The position numbers and the translations under genes were made by a program. This document shows, piece after piece, positions 7,365 through 7,764 of a stretch of 7,764 nt of DNA. Source of the stretch: Planctomycetota bacterium. GTDB lineage: Bacteria > Planctomycetota > UBA1135 > GCA-002686595. The notes under the pieces are model-generated. The model was given only the letters and a program-made list of their open reading frames with translations, did no database searches and had not been told where the DNA came from. The DNA lies in contig SCVU01000455.1 of NCBI GenBank assembly GCA_004296785.1, positions 1 to 7,764 on the forward strand. The letters run 5' to 3'. Numbering within the stretch: position 1 is the first letter of the stretch; each line of letters opens with the position of its first letter.

Positions 7365-7764
7365 CTAGCGCCGCCGCTCGGTCGCCGCGCGCGCCCGCAG
7401 CTGACCGCAGGCCGCCTCGACGTCCGGGCCGCCCGACTTGCGCAGCGTCGCGCGCACGCCGGCCGCGCGCAGCACGCCGAGCAGCGCGAGCGCGTGCTCG
7501 TGCGCGGTCCGCTCGCATCCGGCGCCGTCGACCGCGTTGAACGGGATCAGGTTGACGATCGCGCGGCGGCCGCGCATGAGGTCGGCGAGCGCCTCGAACT
7601 CCTCGACGCCGTCGGTGCGACCCGCCAGCAGCACCCACTGCAGTTGCCACGGCAGCTTCGCGCTCGCCGCATACGCGTCGGCGAGCTCGACGAGCTCGCG
7701 CGGCTCGATGCGCGGCGCGCGCGGCAGCAGCTCGGCGCGGCGCGCGGCGTCGAGCGAGTGCAGC
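7365..7764 (-). CDS. rlmN: RlmN-like radical SAM 23S rRNA methyltransferase, C-terminal part (runs off right edge)
   Basis: The last 132 residues are visible, read from 7763 down to a TAG stop at 7365-7367. They match the C-terminal third of RlmN/Cfr proteins. The stretch starts at LHSLDAARRAELLP (equivalent to the SLHA segment) and continues through LQWVLLAGRTDG (the EYVLLDGVND strand), VNLIPFN (well conserved) and LRKSGGPDVEAACGQLR. The last contains the conserved C-terminal Cys that carries the methyl group in catalysis. RlmN methylates A2503 of 23S rRNA and some tRNAs at C2. Departures from typical RlmN include the short AVDGAGCERTA after VNLIPFN and a GGPDV where RGDDI is usual, so this may be a diverged paralogue. 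The CX3CX2C cluster lies outside the window. A function outside arsenic resistance is expected. Confidence 0.8.
   Translation of the reverse strand, partial: LHSLDAARRAELLPRAPRIEPRELVELADAYAASAKLPWQLQWVLLAGRTDGVEEFEALADLMRGRRAIVNLIPFNAVDGAGCERTAHEHALALLGVLRAAGVRATLRKSGGPDVEAACGQLRARAATERRR

Overview
The window is a very GC-rich (roughly 70% by eye), densely coded stretch. A secreted protein with two DUF1080/3-keto-disaccharide hydrolase domains and an exported protein packed with CxxC zinc-knuckle motifs suggest a Planctomycetota-like bacterium. That placement is inference from gene content and base composition; there is no rRNA or other marker gene here.

Layout. Positions 1-179 (minus strand) hold the first 59 codons of an unrecognised exported protein that runs off the left edge. 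A divergent intergenic region follows (180-323) with two competing hairpins. The plus-strand gene 324-1706 encodes the exported double DUF1080 protein. Everything from 7764 down to 1703 is on the minus strand. In transcription order this is: the 3' end of an RlmN-like radical SAM rRNA methyltransferase (7764-7365), arsR (7329-6994), arsM (6997-6143), an AqpS-type aquaglyceroporin (6146-5472), arsC (5475-5056), an ABC-F ATPase of Uup type (5042-3108), and the exported CxxC-repeat protein (3070-1703). The last minus-strand gene and the DUF1080 gene converge so tightly that their stop codons share the palindrome CTAG (1703-1706).

The most coherent system is the arsenic cassette arsR-arsM-aqpS-arsC. 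Each successive pair overlaps by ATGA (the stop TGA inside the next start), so the four genes look like one translationally coupled operon. An AT-rich patch with two palindromes (7343-7362) just upstream of arsR is the likely operator/promoter. The inferred logic is that ArsC reduces arsenate to arsenite, ArsM methylates arsenite, and the channel lets arsenite and/or methylarsenicals leave down their gradient. ArsR would derepress the set when its cysteine cluster binds As(III). No ArsB or Acr3 pump is in the window, so the channel takes the place usually held by an active efflux pump. Its first NPA motif is NPL, and the arginine that normally follows the second NPA is valine, which fits a widened, non-water-selective pore.

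The ABC-F gene starts 13 bases after arsC and may be read through from the ars promoter, although its own role is ribosome-related. No tRNA, rRNA, CRISPR array, insertion sequence or convincing rho-independent terminator was seen.
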